Assembly (NCBI GenBank): GCA_905215805.1
Contig: CAJMRL010000015.1
Location: 1 to 62,164, forward strand
DNA from: an uncultured bacterium
GTDB taxonomy: Bacteria; Bacillota; Clostridia; UBA1381
Reading direction: 5' to 3'
DNA: 62,164 nt
Shown: positions 61,307 to 62,164 of the stretch, piece by piece
Layout of the letters: each line of letters begins with the position of its first letter
Numbering within the stretch: position 1 is the stretch's first letter
The notes under the pieces: model-generated
The model's input: only the letters and a program-made list of their open reading frames with translations
Databases searched by the model: none
Told to the model about the DNA's origin: nothing
Made by a program: the position numbers and the translations under genes

Positions 61307-62098
61307 ATGGAGAATTATTTACAGGCAAAAGGCCGTATTTTTGATATACAAAAATATTCGATACATGACGGACCGGGGATACGTACTATAATCTTTCTTA
61401 AGGGATGTCCTCTTCGCTGCCGTTGGTGCTGTAATCCGGAGGGACAGCGGTTTGAAACTGAAACTATGCTGTTTAACGGAGAAGAAAAGGTGATGGGTCA
61501 GGAAGTGACTGTTGATGATTTACTTCCTATCATCGCTCAGGACGCCTTTTATTATAGAAGGAGTGGCGGAGGAGTGACTCTTTCTGGAGGAGAGTGCCTG
61601 TGGCAGCCGGATTTTGCTCCGCATTTGCTTCATGCCTGTCATGATATGGGGTATAATACAGCTATAGAAACAACAGGCTATCAAAAGTGGGAGATAATAG
61701 AGAAATATCTTGAGCATTTAGATTATGTGCTTATGGATATAAAGCATATGGACAGTGCAAAGCATAAGAGGTTTACCGGAGTGTCTAATGAGCTTATACT
61801 TGAAAATGCGTATAGAATAGCCGCGTCCGGAAAAGCAGAGCTTACTATAAGAACGCCGGTCATACCGGGATTTAATGATACCCCGGAGGAAATACATGAA
61901 ATAGCTGAATTTGCGGCGTCGCTGCCGGGAGTGAAACGGCATCATCTTCTTCCATATCATCGTTTGGGAGAGGGTAAATATGAGGGATTGGGACGCGATT
62001 ACTCATTAAAGGGAATAGAACCTATGTCGAATGAACACATGAAGATACTTCTTGAAGCTGCAAAAAAATCGGGACTTCAATGCCAAATCGGCGGATAA
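61307..62098 (+). CDS. Glycyl radical enzyme activating enzyme (radical SAM)
   Basis: A 263-residue radical-SAM activase that forms the glycine radical. The cluster motif is GCPLRCRWCC (Cys34, Cys38, Cys41), followed by NPEGQ; GGGVTLSGGE (residues 87-96) completes the SAM site. No Cys-rich ferredoxin-like insert lies between them, unlike typical dehydratase activases of about 300 residues, so it carries only one Fe-S cluster, like PflA. WCC replaces the usual WCHN or WCSN. It starts behind GTGAGGA and is 56 nt from the radical enzyme gene. Confidence 0.92.
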   Translation: MENYLQAKGRIFDIQKYSIHDGPGIRTIIFLKGCPLRCRWCCNPEGQRFETETMLFNGEEKVMGQEVTVDDLLPIIAQDAFYYRRSGGGVTLSGGECLWQPDFAPHLLHACHDMGYNTAIETTGYQKWEIIEKYLEHLDYVLMDIKHMDSAKHKRFTGVSNELILENAYRIAASGKAELTIRTPVIPGFNDTPEEIHEIAEFAASLPGVKRHHLLPYHRLGEGKYEGLGRDYSLKGIEPMSNEHMKILLEAAKKSGLQCQIGG

Positions 62099-62114
62099 AA
62101 CAGAATACAGAAAA

Positions 62115-62164
62115 GGGGCTGTGACAAAATAGCAGCCAAATAACAAGAAAAATGAGGACGATTG
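62115..62164. repeat. Terminal inverted repeat, right copy
   Basis: Exact reverse complement of bases 6-55. It begins with GGGGCTGTG and could double as a terminator for the activase gene (GGCTG/CAGCC stem). The window ends at its last base, so the repeat may continue beyond it. Confidence 0.85.

Noticed and set aside
1..62164. Whole window as a transposon, linear plasmid or phage with terminal repeats
   Set aside because: The content is core chromosomal (dcw, hrcA-dnaK, era-recO, rpsT) with no replication, integration or packaging genes; the end repeats are better explained by contig breaks at a multicopy element.

Overview
The window reads as a chromosomal contig from a low-GC, anaerobic, Gram-positive bacterium of the class Clostridia. 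The dcw cell-wall cluster, the hrcA-grpE-dnaK-dnaJ order under a CIRCE operator, the yqfC-yqfD-phoH-ybeY-era-yqzL-recO block, sporulation-type genes (ylbJ, yqfC, yqfD), oxygen-sensitive enzymes (a glycyl radical enzyme and its radical-SAM activase) and a selenium/molybdenum maturation locus all fit that group. Promoters are sigma-A-like, and almost all those I could place have exactly 17 nt between the -35 and -10 boxes. I saw no rRNA, tRNA, CRISPR array, prophage or transposase gene. The first and last ~50 bases are a perfect inverted repeat, which suggests the contig stops on both sides at copies of one repeated element.

Layout. (1) 164-7739, plus strand: an 11-gene, mostly overlapping operon for selenium-dependent molybdenum hydroxylase maturation (selD, yedF, yqeB, moaC, moaA, mogA/moaB, a cysteine-desulfurase-like gene, yqeC, a domain-swapped xdhC, mocA and a small Se/S-carrier-like gene). 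The hydroxylase itself is not in the window. (2) 7986-10933: a fucose/arabinose-isomerase-like enzyme and a type Ic aspartate aminotransferase. (3) 11122-22517, mostly minus strand: a Dabb protein, miaB, ricA-like and mutS; a plus-strand methyltransferase; an ECF sigma factor with its DUF4179 anti-sigma partner; a 49-residue protein; lgt and tex. (4) 22943-34663: mraZ-rsmH-ftsL-ftsI(PASTA)-murE-murF-mraY-ftsW-murG-pta, with MraZ-type operator repeats of 10-bp period at the promoter; murD is missing from its usual place. (5) 34676-38936: a small protein, a membrane glycosyltransferase, efp, a zinc-ribbon CD1247-type protein and hemW. (6) 39052-43841: the heat-shock operon. (7) 43853-48171: hisD, an embedded MNT/HEPN toxin-antitoxin pair, hisB, a HAD phosphatase-like protein and an orphan class I fumarase beta subunit. 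(8) 48304-54183: ylbJ, yqfC, yqfD, phoH, ybeY, era, yqzL and recO. (9) 54338-58566: rpsT, convergent hpf, and a giant two-module membrane mannosyltransferase-like protein. (10) 58719-62098: a glycerol/diol-dehydratase-like glycyl radical enzyme and its activase.

How the genes work together. The first operon supplies activated selenium, molybdopterin and the cytidylylated cofactor for a hydroxylase encoded elsewhere. The dcw block makes lipid II and the division machinery, with MraZ as likely autoregulator. The hrcA operon is controlled by HrcA at a perfect CIRCE. The yqfC-to-recO block joins sporulation, RNA maturation and repair functions in the order usual for Firmicutes. I found no wholly unknown multi-gene system. 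The points most worth a second look are the HepT/MntA-like pair inside the his genes, the MraZ box array, the reversed XdhC, the PMT fusion, the single-cluster activase beside a diol-dehydratase-like radical enzyme, and the terminal inverted repeats.
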